Of a DNA stretch of 16,252 nucleotides, positions 6,767-13,909 are shown one piece after another (position 1 is the first letter of the stretch; every line of letters begins with the position of its first letter). The stretch is taken from NCBI GenBank assembly GCA_027008885.1, contig JALVDQ010000039.1, forward strand, positions 1 through 16,252. The letters are read 5' to 3'. Made by a program: the position numbers and the translations under genes. The DNA is from Thiotrichaceae bacterium (GTDB taxonomy: Bacteria; Pseudomonadota; Gammaproteobacteria; Thiotrichales; Thiotrichaceae). The notes below the pieces were generated by a model. The model was not told the origin of the DNA. It searched no databases and was given only the letters and a program-made list of their open reading frames with translations.

Positions 6767-7450
6767 TCAAAGAACCCGCTTTGGTGGTGTCGTAATCGGT
6801 GTTTTCTTTACGCCATGTTCTACTGCCATGACCGCAGCGGTGATTCTTGAACTGATATTCAGCTTTCGCAAGATTGCCTTCACATGCAGTTTTACGGTTC
6901 CGTCTGAAATACCCAAATTACGCGCAATCACCTTGTTGCTCTGCCCTTCCGCCAGTAGTGTCAAAATTTCAAACTCCCGGGGTGTAAGAATCGCAAACGG
7001 GTCTTCCTGCTCCTTTTCTTTTTCATTTTTATCACCCTGCACGGCACTTGCCAGTACCGGAGCCAGGTCAGGGGCTACTACGGTTTTGCCCGCAATAATA
7101 TCGCGCAAGGCAACCACCAGATCATCCGGCTCCATATCCTTGAGCAAATAACCCTGCGCGCCATTGCGCAGTGCACCAACCAGGTCACTTTCATCGCTGC
7201 TGGTTGTCAGCATTGCAACAGGCAAATCAGGATGCGCTTCCTTGAGCTTTTTTAGAACACTGATACCATCCATCTGTGGCATTCGCATATCCAGCAGAAC
7301 AATATCGAGTTCTTCTTCATCCGCAAATTTCAAGCCTTCTGCACCACTGCCAAGTGCCGCAACCACGTTAATTTTTCTACGGGTTAATAAATCACACAAG
7401 CCTGCACGAAACAGGGTGTGATCATCTATTAATAGAATTCGTTCATTCAT
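6767..7450 (-). CDS. NarL/FixJ-type response regulator (NarL-like)
   Basis: This 227-residue protein is a cytosolic DNA-binding response regulator. The receiver domain (about 4-120) has the acidic pair Asp9/Asp10, the phosphorylated Asp54 in IVLLDMRMPQMDG, Thr82/Thr83 and Lys104 in YLLKD. After an acidic linker (KNEKEKEQEDPF) comes a LuxR/GerE helix-turn-helix at about 152-212, with LTPREFEILTLLAEGQSNKV and SDGTVKLHVKAIL, the latter very close to the NarL recognition helix. It starts 10 bp after the kinase gene, so the two are co-transcribed and the kinase is its likely partner. Targets cannot be read from the sequence; nitrate-related genes are typical for NarL, but dsr genes are possible here given the operon. 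The repeat and terminator follow its stop codon. Confidence 0.9.
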   Translation of the reverse strand: MNERILLIDDHTLFRAGLCDLLTRRKINVVAALGSGAEGLKFADEEELDIVLLDMRMPQMDGISVLKKLKEAHPDLPVAMLTTSSDESDLVGALRNGAQGYLLKDMEPDDLVVALRDIIAGKTVVAPDLAPVLASAVQGDKNEKEKEQEDPFAILTPREFEILTLLAEGQSNKVIARNLGISDGTVKLHVKAILRKLNISSRITAAVMAVEHGVKKTPITTPPKRVL

Positions 7451-7460
7451 TCGAGATTCC

Positions 7461-9233
7461 TTAAGTTTCTTTTGTTACGGTGTTTACAGTGTTGATGCTA
7501 TTGTTATCCACATCAAAGCTTAGCTGTACCAGTGTACCTTCGCCATCTTCACTATCAAACTGTATTTCACCATTTAATCTTTCTGCTCTTTCCCGCATCA
7601 CCATCAGACCGATATGCTCCCCGGTATCATCATTCGGTCTGGAACGATCCAGCAAGCCCTTGCCGTCATCTTCAACCAGTACGCTGCAATGACCTTCTTC
7701 GGTACTCATCATCAGAATCCGCACATTTTCTGCATTGGCATGTTTCTTCACATTTGCTAACGCTTCCTGAACAATACGCACAACTTCTATTTCAGAATCT
7801 CGTGACAGCTCTTCCAGATTCCAGTTGTGATAGAAGAATACATCAATATCAGTTTCCTGTCTGAAGCGCTCAACCACACGTTCTACAGATCGTACCACAC
7901 CTTTGCCATCATAGGGCGCTCTAAAGTGAGTAATAAGGCTGCGCAGTTCCGCATAGGCATCGTCAATGGTAGTCTCAAGCCCTTCAAGTTCTGACCAGAT
8001 GCTTTCTTCATCCCCCTGATGCAATGAATCATCAAATAGCCTGACCTTGAAACGCAAGCTCGCCAGGGTCTGCGCCAGTGAGTCATGTAGCTCATGTGCC
8101 ATGCGGGTTCTTTCCTCGATAATAGACAGGGTACGCGCATCTTCTTCAACTCCCGCTTTCTCGATTGCCATTCCCAGGTGCTGACCGATGCTTTCCAGCA
8201 ATTCATGTTCGCCTTCCAGAAAGCGATGTTGTTTGCGCGGCACAAACAGATTATAAACACCCAGTGTTTTGCCACGATATTGCAAGGGAATAGCCAGCAA
8301 TTCGATATCATCATCATCCCTGAAAAACTTGCCATCCCTGATCAGCCCGCAACGCCGGCTATTGGAATTAATCATAACAGTCGCATCGGTTAATGCGCGA
8401 CCACACAGGCAATCATGCGCTGGCAGCGTTTCTTCCTGCCTGATAACTTCCTTGCTTAAACCGATGCTGGCAACCAGGCGCATATTATCGTCTTTATCCA
8501 GCAAGCGAACCGTGGCTGCCTGGGCATTAACCACCGACGTCAATGTGTGTAAAAAGCGTTGCAGCAGGTCTTCCAGATTTTGTGATTTATTGATGCAGGA
8601 TGCCACATCATAGAGCACACTGAGATAGTGTTTTTTCTGTTTTATATGCGCTTCCTGACGGGACAGGCGTTGCTGCTGGAGCCGCGTAAGTGCTTCGTAA
8701 TCAGCCGCTATCTTGTTGATATGCTTTCTTATTCCTCTGGATGGACAGCGTTCGGTGCGCACCGGCATACGCGCCGCAAAATCCCCTTCAAGCAGCTGAT
8801 TGGCCCATACCGACAGATCATTACTAAAGCGGCTAAACTGTCGCCACATCCAGAACAACAGCAGTAGCACCCCGGTTCCCGCAGAAAGCCACAAAAAGGT
8901 CATGAGTGGAGCCAGCCAGGGGGGAACCTGCTCTGCCGCAATCGCCCAAAAGTAAGTTGCACCGATACCAATAAAAAGCAGGAACAAAACAAGTAACACC
9001 AGCCGCGCGCGCCACGGAAATTCTATTAACGCCTGTTTTTTCAGCTCTCCGGTGGTATTTTTTACATCATGCTTCAAGGGCTCCCCTGCGGTCTCCCGAG
9101 TTGGGGAGGTAGCCAGCTCCTCAGCAGTAGCATTATTAGCATTATTAGCAATGCTGCTGCCAATATGGCTGATACCAGCATCCCTGCCATCAGCCGTCTT
9201 GACTGAAATTTGTGCTACGCTGTCCTGTGACAT
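7461..9233 (-). CDS. NarX-like sensor histidine kinase lacking a periplasmic sensor domain
   Basis: Numbered from the ATG at 9233 (590 residues). A polar N-terminal extension (1-70) precedes two membrane segments (about 77-100 and 106-131) joined by only a few residues. A HAMP-like region (about 132-185), a coiled coil (to about 210) and a GAF domain (about 215-360) follow. The GAF domain has three cysteines, Cys275 and Cys277 in HDCLCG and Cys295. The HisKA_3 phosphorylation site is His383 in MAHELHDSLAQT. The HATPase_c domain shows Asn494 in EALANVKKHA, DDGKGL and the G2 motif GLMVMRERA. The kinase core is that of NarX/NarQ, but the roughly 100-residue nitrate-binding periplasmic domain is absent. 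The ATG at 9233 has AGGGTGG upstream; an ATG at 9263 would add ten residues without a proper ribosome binding site. Confidence 0.88.
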   Translation of the reverse strand: MSQDSVAQISVKTADGRDAGISHIGSSIANNANNATAEELATSPTRETAGEPLKHDVKNTTGELKKQALIEFPWRARLVLLVLFLLFIGIGATYFWAIAAEQVPPWLAPLMTFLWLSAGTGVLLLLFWMWRQFSRFSNDLSVWANQLLEGDFAARMPVRTERCPSRGIRKHINKIAADYEALTRLQQQRLSRQEAHIKQKKHYLSVLYDVASCINKSQNLEDLLQRFLHTLTSVVNAQAATVRLLDKDDNMRLVASIGLSKEVIRQEETLPAHDCLCGRALTDATVMINSNSRRCGLIRDGKFFRDDDDIELLAIPLQYRGKTLGVYNLFVPRKQHRFLEGEHELLESIGQHLGMAIEKAGVEEDARTLSIIEERTRMAHELHDSLAQTLASLRFKVRLFDDSLHQGDEESIWSELEGLETTIDDAYAELRSLITHFRAPYDGKGVVRSVERVVERFRQETDIDVFFYHNWNLEELSRDSEIEVVRIVQEALANVKKHANAENVRILMMSTEEGHCSVLVEDDGKGLLDRSRPNDDTGEHIGLMVMRERAERLNGEIQFDSEDGEGTLVQLSFDVDNNSINTVNTVTKET

Positions 9234-9291
9234 GATCTCAATTCCACCCTCTTGCTCGCACATTCTCTGCGCATGACTCTATACAACTCAA

Positions 9292-9603
9292 TTACGCCTC
9301 TGTTGGCGGTTTATAGTTGGGATCATTTGGATTCAGAAAAATAATTTCATGCTTGCCATCAATCTCAACATAATCCATCGTCATTCCAGTAATCAGTGGT
9401 ATCGAGGCTGCATCTACCACAAACTGAATATGCTTTTCTTCAAACTGCTTGTCAGTCTCATGTATGTGATCATCAAAGCCCATATTATAATGAAACGAGC
9501 CATCTGGCATGACCTTTATCGCTACTCTCAAGGGTAATTTTTCACCCATTTGTTCGAGTGAAATTAAAACTTGCTTTGCAGCCGCATCCGTTATCTTAAA
9601 CAT
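9292..9603 (-). CDS. dsrR: DsrR-like protein: IscA/HesB fold without cluster-binding cysteines
   Basis: This is a 103-residue A-type (HesB/IscA) fold protein: MFKITDAAAKQVLISL at the start, a central LRVAIKVMPDGSFHYNMGFD, and IIFLNPNDPNYKPP where IscA has NPN..CGCG. The protein contains no cysteine at all, so it cannot hold a cluster by the usual three-Cys site. This is the hallmark of DsrR, the IscA-like protein encoded directly after dsrN in the Allochromatium vinosum dsr operon and linked there to control of sulfur oxidation. Here it also follows dsrN, 4 bp after its stop, with AGGA from the end of dsrN as ribosome binding site (8-bp spacing). The alternative is an unrelated degenerate IscA paralogue, but the position argues for DsrR. 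Confidence 0.8.
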   Translation of the reverse strand: MFKITDAAAKQVLISLEQMGEKLPLRVAIKVMPDGSFHYNMGFDDHIHETDKQFEEKHIQFVVDAASIPLITGMTMDYVEIDGKHEIIFLNPNDPNYKPPTEA

Positions 9604-9607
9604 TGAA

Positions 9608-11083
9608 TTACATCCTGGTTTTTACTTTGTGAATTTTATCTATAAAGCGTTGCGCCCAATGAAAACGGTCAGTATCCCGCATGTGTGAATAATTGGCTAA
9701 CAGATTTTTATAAACCCAGCCATCGTAGTCACCATTAATACCAACCCCTCTATGAACCTTATAAGCAAATTTACCTTTCGATTCAAGCGCTTTCTCCAGA
9801 GAACCGCCATGACACACGAGCGCAGAGTAATGAAACTCATGTGCATTAATAATAGGCGCCCTGCCTGTTGTCGCCCCGCCTGTTTCTGACCAGGGCATAA
9901 ATGGAGTTTCCTGTAGCTTAACATACCCCCTGCCCTGTGGCTTTTGATGCATAACAGCATCCGCAGGAATAATACCGACCATCTCGGCTGTCTCGCCATG
10001 CCACTGGATAGTTTGAGACAAATACATCAGCCCGCCACATTCGGCATAGGTTGGCAAACCTGCTTCAATCGCATCAAAAATACTCTGGCGCATGGATTTA
10101 TTTGCCGCAAGCGCCTGCATGTGCGTCTCTGGAAAGCCACCGCCAATAAACAGACCATCGAGATCAGCGGGCAGGCATTGATCATTTAAAGTATCAATTT
10201 TAACCAGTTCGGCGCCTGCCTCTTCAAGTGCCTGCTTGTCACCTGCGTAATAAAAACCAAAGGCAGAATCCTCACAGATTCCCAGGCGCACCTTTTTTCT
10301 TCTTATGCCTCTTGCTGTACTGCCACTATTACTCACTCGTTTAGTCCCGGAGTTTTCGTCAGATACATTCTGAAACGGGAGCGCAGGTGCCTGGCTGGCG
10401 ATTTCAACAAGTCTTGCAAGATCGACTGAATCCGCAACAACTTGCGCAATAGCAGCAATTTTTTGCGCAGCACCCTGCCCTTCATTGCTGGGTTTTAAGC
10501 CCAGATGACGCTCATCCACTTCCAGCCGGGGATTTTTCTTTACCACACCTAACACCGGAATATCCGTATATGCTTCTGTTACAGCGCGCAGTTTGCTCTC
10601 ATGCCGCCCTCCCGATGACAGATTATAGATGACACCCGCAATATTTATGTGCGTATCAAATTGCTGATAGCCCATCAGCAACGGCGCCACACCGCGTGTC
10701 ACACCGCGCGTATCAATCACAAGTATAACCGGGGTTTGAGTCAGTTTTGCAACAGCCGCATTGCTATCCGAACCATCCAGCGCAACGCCGTCATACAGAC
10801 CTTTATTTCCCTCGATAATACTTATGTCGGCATTGTCGGCAGATGCACAGAGCGTCCGCAGAATTTCCTCATGCGACATCGTATTAAAATCAAGATTGTG
10901 ACACGCCCTGCCCCCGCTCGCCTGCGTCAGCCACAGAGGATCAATATAGTCAGGACCTTTCTTGAAAGGCTGCACCAGCAAACCCTGAGAATGCAAGGCA
11001 GCACATAAACCAATCGAAAGAGTGGTTTTGCCTGATGATTTATGTGCGGCTGAAATATAAATCCGTGGAACCTGCATCAGCAT
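9608..11083 (-). CDS. dsrN: DsrN, sirohaem amidase (CobB/CbiA-type glutamine amidotransferase)
   Basis: This is an ATP- and glutamine-dependent amidase of the cobyrinate a,c-diamide synthase family. Counting from an in-frame ATG at 11095, an N-terminal P-loop ATPase domain has ISAAHKSSGKTTLSIGL (14-30), FKKGPDYIDPLWL and EGNKGLYDG. The C-terminal class I glutaminase domain (about 268-480) has GGGFPETH, the nucleophile Cys353 in AECGGLMYL and the histidine in HEFHYS (419-424). Adjacent dsrR shows that it is DsrN, which amidates sirohaem for dissimilatory sulfite reductase, rather than the cobalamin enzyme CobB; with cobU/cobT 3.6 kb away the latter is not excluded. I place the start at 11083 (MLMQVPRIYIS): the ATG at 11095 lies inside a dispersed repeat with its G-run directly abutting. 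ATG 11077 is also possible. Confidence 0.82.
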   Translation of the reverse strand: MLMQVPRIYISAAHKSSGKTTLSIGLCAALHSQGLLVQPFKKGPDYIDPLWLTQASGGRACHNLDFNTMSHEEILRTLCASADNADISIIEGNKGLYDGVALDGSDSNAAVAKLTQTPVILVIDTRGVTRGVAPLLMGYQQFDTHINIAGVIYNLSSGGRHESKLRAVTEAYTDIPVLGVVKKNPRLEVDERHLGLKPSNEGQGAAQKIAAIAQVVADSVDLARLVEIASQAPALPFQNVSDENSGTKRVSNSGSTARGIRRKKVRLGICEDSAFGFYYAGDKQALEEAGAELVKIDTLNDQCLPADLDGLFIGGGFPETHMQALAANKSMRQSIFDAIEAGLPTYAECGGLMYLSQTIQWHGETAEMVGIIPADAVMHQKPQGRGYVKLQETPFMPWSETGGATTGRAPIINAHEFHYSALVCHGGSLEKALESKGKFAYKVHRGVGINGDYDGWVYKNLLANYSHMRDTDRFHWAQRFIDKIHKVKTRM

Positions 11084-11088
11084 ATTAA

Positions 11089-11128
11089 TACCCATCCCCC
11101 CTGTTTTTCATATATTTTTGCGTAGCCT
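11089..11128 (+). repeat. Dispersed composite repeat, copy 2 (overlaps the 5' end of dsrN)
   Basis: The core TACCCATCCCCCCTGTTTTT is followed by CATATATTTTTGCGTAGCC, nearly identical to copies 1 and 3. It lies 6 bp upstream of the chosen dsrN start and contains the longer alternative ATG at 11095. Confidence 0.8.
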
Positions 11129-11143
11129 ATGTTGAGCATGTAA

Positions 11144-11219
11144 TTGCGTAGGGTTGGTGGAGTTTACGCAACCAACCAGGATTCGGTTGGTTGCGCATGG
11201 CTGCACCAACCCTACACAA
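11144..11219. repeat. Nested 76-bp palindrome
   Basis: Outer arms TTGCGTAGGGTTGGTG (11144-11159) and CACCAACCCTACACAA (11204-11219) pair with one mismatch in 16. Inner arms GCAACCAACC (11168-11177) and GGTTGGTTGC (11185-11194) pair perfectly around the 7-base loop AGGATTC. It sits between two copies of the dispersed repeat core. Confidence 0.8.
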
Positions 11220-11229
11220 CTGCCTTCAG

Positions 11230-11262
11230 TCTTCTGCCCTCTGCCTTCTGCCTTCTGTCCTC
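11230..11262 (+). repeat. Degenerate CTTCTGC heptamer run
   Basis: The units CTTCTGC, CCTCTGC, CTTCTGC and CTTCTGT follow one another with minor spacing, ending in CCTC. The last 11 bases, CTTCTGTCCTC (11252-11262), recur on the minus strand at 6692-6682 as the tail of copy 1. Confidence 0.6.
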
Positions 11263-11329
11263 ACCCATCCCCCCTGTTTTTTACATATTTTTGCGTAGCC
11301 TGGATTAGCGTAGCGCAATCCAATCTACG
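11263..11329 (+). repeat. Dispersed composite repeat, copy 3, with terminal palindrome
   Basis: The core starts ACCCATCCCCCCTGTTTTTT, continues ACATATTTTT, and then reads GCGTAGCCTGGATTAGCG, matching copy 1 over 46 of 48 positions. The 3' part is a palindrome: CGTAG (11294-11298) with CTACG (11325-11329), TGGATT (11301-11306) with AATCCA (11317-11322), and GCG with CGC around TAG (11308-11316). Confidence 0.8.
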
Positions 11330-11470
11330 AAACTATTTTTTAAACTGCAAACACAGGTTTTCATCTACTCCCTGAAGATTTGAATAATTTTTAAAAGAGG
11401 GGGTTTTTATTATAGCAATTTCCTGCATAATCGCCCGCCTTGGAAAATTAATAAAATCAGGATAAAAACA

Positions 11471-12361
11471 ATGTGGTTTAAAAATCTCTATCTGTTCAAA
11501 TTTGAAAAAGACTTTACACTCAATGCCGAAGAACTGCACGCTGAACTTTTAAAAAAGCCTTTTACCCCCTGCTCGCCAAGCCAACGCGAAAGTATGGGCT
11601 GGGTAGCCCCCATAGGAAAGGGAGAATCACTCACACATTCATCCAACCGCTATATTCTGTTCACCATGGCAAGACAGGAACGTCTTTTGCCTGCCACCGT
11701 CATTAAGGAAACCTTGCAGGAAAAGGTAGAAGAAATAGAGAATGTCGAAAACCGCAAAGTCAGTGCGCGCGAGAAAAAAGAACTACGCGAAGACATCGAG
11801 CACGAATTACTGCCAAGAGCCTTTACCCGCACACAAAAGATAGATGCCTGGATCGACCCCACAAATGGCTGGCTGATTCTCAATACCACATCTGCCCCGC
11901 GTGCTGAAGAATTTACCAAATTATTGCGCAAAACGCTGGGAAGCCTGCCTGTTGCACTACCTGAATCAAAAGTTTCTCCTGCGGTTGCCATGACCCAGTG
12001 GCTAGGCAGCCAAAAACTGCCCGAACCCTTTACACTCGGCTTTGAGTGCGAATTAAAAAATCAGGGCGATGACAAAGGCACAGCAACCTTCAAACAGCAT
12101 GATTTAACCCTGGAAGAAGTACAAAGCAGTCTTGAGGCTGGAAAATACGTCAGCAAACTCGCAATTGAATGGGATGAAAAAATCAGCTTTGTACTCAGCG
12201 AAGACTTGCAAATCAAGAAACTAAAATTCCTCGACGTAATGGAAGAGCAATTAAAAGATAACGACCCGCAGACACATGAAGAACATCTGGATATTGCATT
12301 CTCCCTGATGACGGGCGAAGTTTCCCTGCTGCTGAAAGATTTGCTCAGGGCACTTAGCTAA
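11471..12361 (+). CDS. rdgC: Recombination-associated protein RdgC
   Basis: This is a nucleoid-associated, ring-forming DNA-binding protein that limits RecA filament activity. At 296 residues it is close to E. coli RdgC (303), and it shares landmark stretches along its whole length: [11 protein letters not shown] at the start, [19 protein letters not shown] (31-49), [28 protein letters not shown] (111-128), [27 protein letters not shown] and [15 protein letters not shown] near the end. The ribosome binding site AGGA lies 8 bp upstream. It is followed 68 bp later by lipA in the same direction. Upstream is the repeat block shared with dsrN. Confidence 0.97.
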   Translation: MWFKNLYLFKFEKDFTLNAEELHAELLKKPFTPCSPSQRESMGWVAPIGKGESLTHSSNRYILFTMARQERLLPATVIKETLQEKVEEIENVENRKVSAREKKELREDIEHELLPRAFTRTQKIDAWIDPTNGWLILNTTSAPRAEEFTKLLRKTLGSLPVALPESKVSPAVAMTQWLGSQKLPEPFTLGFECELKNQGDDKGTATFKQHDLTLEEVQSSLEAGKYVSKLAIEWDEKISFVLSEDLQIKKLKFLDVMEEQLKDNDPQTHEEHLDIAFSLMTGEVSLLLKDLLRALS

Positions 12362-12429
12362 CCTGGCTCAGAGCTAATAAGCTATACTCAAGCGAAAAGT
12401 GTATACATAACATCCTCTGGATTAAAAAA

Positions 12430-13392
12430 ATGACCGCAAAAAAAGCAGTGCAAGGCGTAAAATTACGCGGTGCAGAAAAAGTCGCGCGTATACCTGTAAA
12501 GGTCGTGCCAAGTAAAAAAGTCAAGCGCAAACCCGCCTGGATTCGTGCCAAAGCGCCCACCACCACAGAAGTTAAACGCCTGAAAAAAGTCTTGCGAGAA
12601 CAAAAGCTGGTGACCGTCTGTGAAGAAGCCGCCTGTCCCAATCTGGGCGAATGCTTCACCAAAGGCACCGCAACTTTTATGATTATGGGCGATATTTGCA
12701 CCCGTCGCTGCCCCTTTTGTGATGTTGGGCACGGTCGCCCCGAACCTCTCGACCCTAATGAACCCGACAGCCTTGCAGAAACCATTAAGGCAATGTCACT
12801 CAATTATGTGGTAATTACCTCGGTCGATCGTGATGATTTACGCGATGCTGGCGCACAACATTTTGTTGACTGCATCCAGGCAGTGCGAGCGCAAAACCCG
12901 GACACCCGTATCGAGATATTAACCCCGGATTTTCGTGGGCGTATGCAAATCGCTCTGGAAATTATAGGCAAGGCACCGCCTGATGTGTTTAATCATAACC
13001 TTGAAACCGTGCCACGCTTATACAAACAATCACGCCCGGGCGCTGATTACCAATGGTCGCTCGATTTGCTCAAAAATTTCAAGGAAATGCACCCGCACAT
13101 CCCCACAAAATCGGGACTGATGCTTGGCTTGGGCGAAGAACTGGATGAAGTCAGGGCAGTCATGCGAGATTTGCGCGAGCATAACTGCGATATGCTTACT
13201 CTGGGTCAATACCTGCAACCCAGCCTGGATCATCTACCGGTAGACCGCTTTGTCACGCCGGATGAATTTAAACTACTGCAAATAGCCGGCTACGAAATGG
13301 GCTTTTCGCATGTTGCCAGCGGACCCATGGTGCGTTCCTCCTATTTCGCAGATCAACAGGCAGCAGCAGTGGTAGGACAAGTGGCAGGATAA
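12430..13392 (+). CDS. lipA: Lipoyl synthase (radical SAM)
   Basis: LipA inserts two sulfur atoms into the octanoyl chain on lipoyl domains of 2-oxoacid dehydrogenases and GcvH, using two [4Fe-4S] clusters. At 320 residues it is of usual length (E. coli 321). The auxiliary cluster cysteines are Cys64, Cys69 and Cys75 ([12 protein letters not shown]); the radical SAM cysteines are Cys90, Cys94 and Cys97 (CTRRCPFC). The C-terminal RSSY motif (302-305), whose serine ligates the auxiliary cluster, is present. A basic 35-residue N-terminal extension precedes the conserved part. lipB, its usual partner, is not adjacent. The 3' end lies in a 12-bp tandem repeat that gives the last residues VVGQVAG. 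Confidence 0.97.
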   Translation: MTAKKAVQGVKLRGAEKVARIPVKVVPSKKVKRKPAWIRAKAPTTTEVKRLKKVLREQKLVTVCEEAACPNLGECFTKGTATFMIMGDICTRRCPFCDVGHGRPEPLDPNEPDSLAETIKAMSLNYVVITSVDRDDLRDAGAQHFVDCIQAVRAQNPDTRIEILTPDFRGRMQIALEIIGKAPPDVFNHNLETVPRLYKQSRPGADYQWSLDLLKNFKEMHPHIPTKSGLMLGLGEELDEVRAVMRDLREHNCDMLTLGQYLQPSLDHLPVDRFVTPDEFKLLQIAGYEMGFSHVASGPMVRSSYFADQQAAAVVGQVAG

Positions 13393-13404
13393 GTGGCAAG
13401 ATAA
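13369..13404 (+). repeat. Three 12-bp tandem repeats spanning the lipA stop codon
   Basis: The units GTGGTAGGACAA (13369-13380), GTGGCAGGATAA (13381-13392) and GTGGCAAGATAA (13393-13404) follow head to tail. The second ends in the lipA stop; the third also ends with an in-frame TAA. They look like a slippage or duplication product at the gene end. Confidence 0.75.
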
Positions 13405-13432
13405 AGAGCAGAACAAGGGGAAATTTATAGCA

Positions 13433-13891
13433 ATGGAAATCAAAACAGTTACAGAAAAAGTCATCAGCGGAATCAGCATCAGAACCAATAACGCCAATGA
13501 AATGAACCCTGAAACAGCAAGCATTGCCGGACTCTATCAAGACTTTGACAATAATATTGCGGTAGATTATGAAAACGGCGCACGAGTCTATGGCGTTTAT
13601 TATGACTACGAATCAGATGCTTCGGGTGATTTTTCAGTTCTGGCAGGCGCAGACAGGATAAAATCATCCATTATTGAACTGGAGCAGGTAACGATACAGC
13701 CAGGTAACTATCTGCTTTTCAAGGGAGAGGCAGAGGAACAGGGCGAAATGCCACAAGCGGTCATTGCTACCTGGATGAAAGTCTGGAATTATTTTTCAAA
13801 TGCTGATTGCGCGCATCAACGCGCCTACAAAACCGATTTTGAGCATTATATTAGCGCAACAAACGTCCATATATACATTGGTATAAGCTGA
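13433..13891 (+). CDS. GyrI-like / AraC-type effector-binding domain protein
   Basis: This 152-residue stand-alone protein is of the small-molecule-binding (AraC effector-binding, GyrI/Cass2-like) family. Typical landmarks are the opening ISGISIRTNNANEMNPETA (about 12-30), VYGVYYDYESDASGDFSVLAG (52-72), the PGNYLLFKGEGE-like strand at about 90-100, TWMKVWNYF (112-120), RAYKTDFEHY and the terminal HIYIGIS. Proteins of this fold bind hydrophobic or cationic ligands, but no ligand can be inferred. There is no DNA-binding domain. AAGGGG lies about 12 bp before the ATG. It is 40 bp after lipA and 18 bp before the next gene. Confidence 0.8.
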   Translation: MEIKTVTEKVISGISIRTNNANEMNPETASIAGLYQDFDNNIAVDYENGARVYGVYYDYESDASGDFSVLAGADRIKSSIIELEQVTIQPGNYLLFKGEAEEQGEMPQAVIATWMKVWNYFSNADCAHQRAYKTDFEHYISATNVHIYIGIS

Positions 13892-13909
13892 GGTACAAGC
13901 TGATTCAAA

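Larger units (their letters stand above)
11096..11470. other. Repeat-filled region between divergent dsrN and rdgC
   Basis: These 375 bp hold no gene. From left to right: copy 2 of the dispersed repeat (11089-11128), a nested palindrome (11144-11219), a CTTCTGC-like heptamer run (11230-11262), copy 3 of the repeat core with its own palindrome (11263-11329), then about 140 bp of AT-rich sequence leading to rdgC. The rdgC ribosome binding site AGGA is at 11459-11462. Confidence 0.65.

Noticed and set aside
6669..7151. 160-codon open frame antisense to the narL-like gene
   Set aside because: It starts in the repeat and is Ser/Thr-rich through the antisense of the LuxR domain; a shadow.
7461..9263. 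Naming the kinase narX outright
   Set aside because: The periplasmic nitrate-binding domain that defines NarX/NarQ is missing; only the kinase core and partner are NarX-like.
9608..11083. Annotation as cobalamin CobB/CbiA because cobU and cobT are in the same window
   Set aside because: The gene is followed at 4 bp by a cysteine-free IscA-like gene, which is the dsrN-dsrR arrangement, and its P-loop reads AAHKSSGKTT. It points away from cobU/cobT. CobB remains a fallback.
11089..11329. CRISPR array
   Set aside because: There are only two core copies about 170 bp apart with unrelated filler and palindromes; spacing and repeat structure do not fit.
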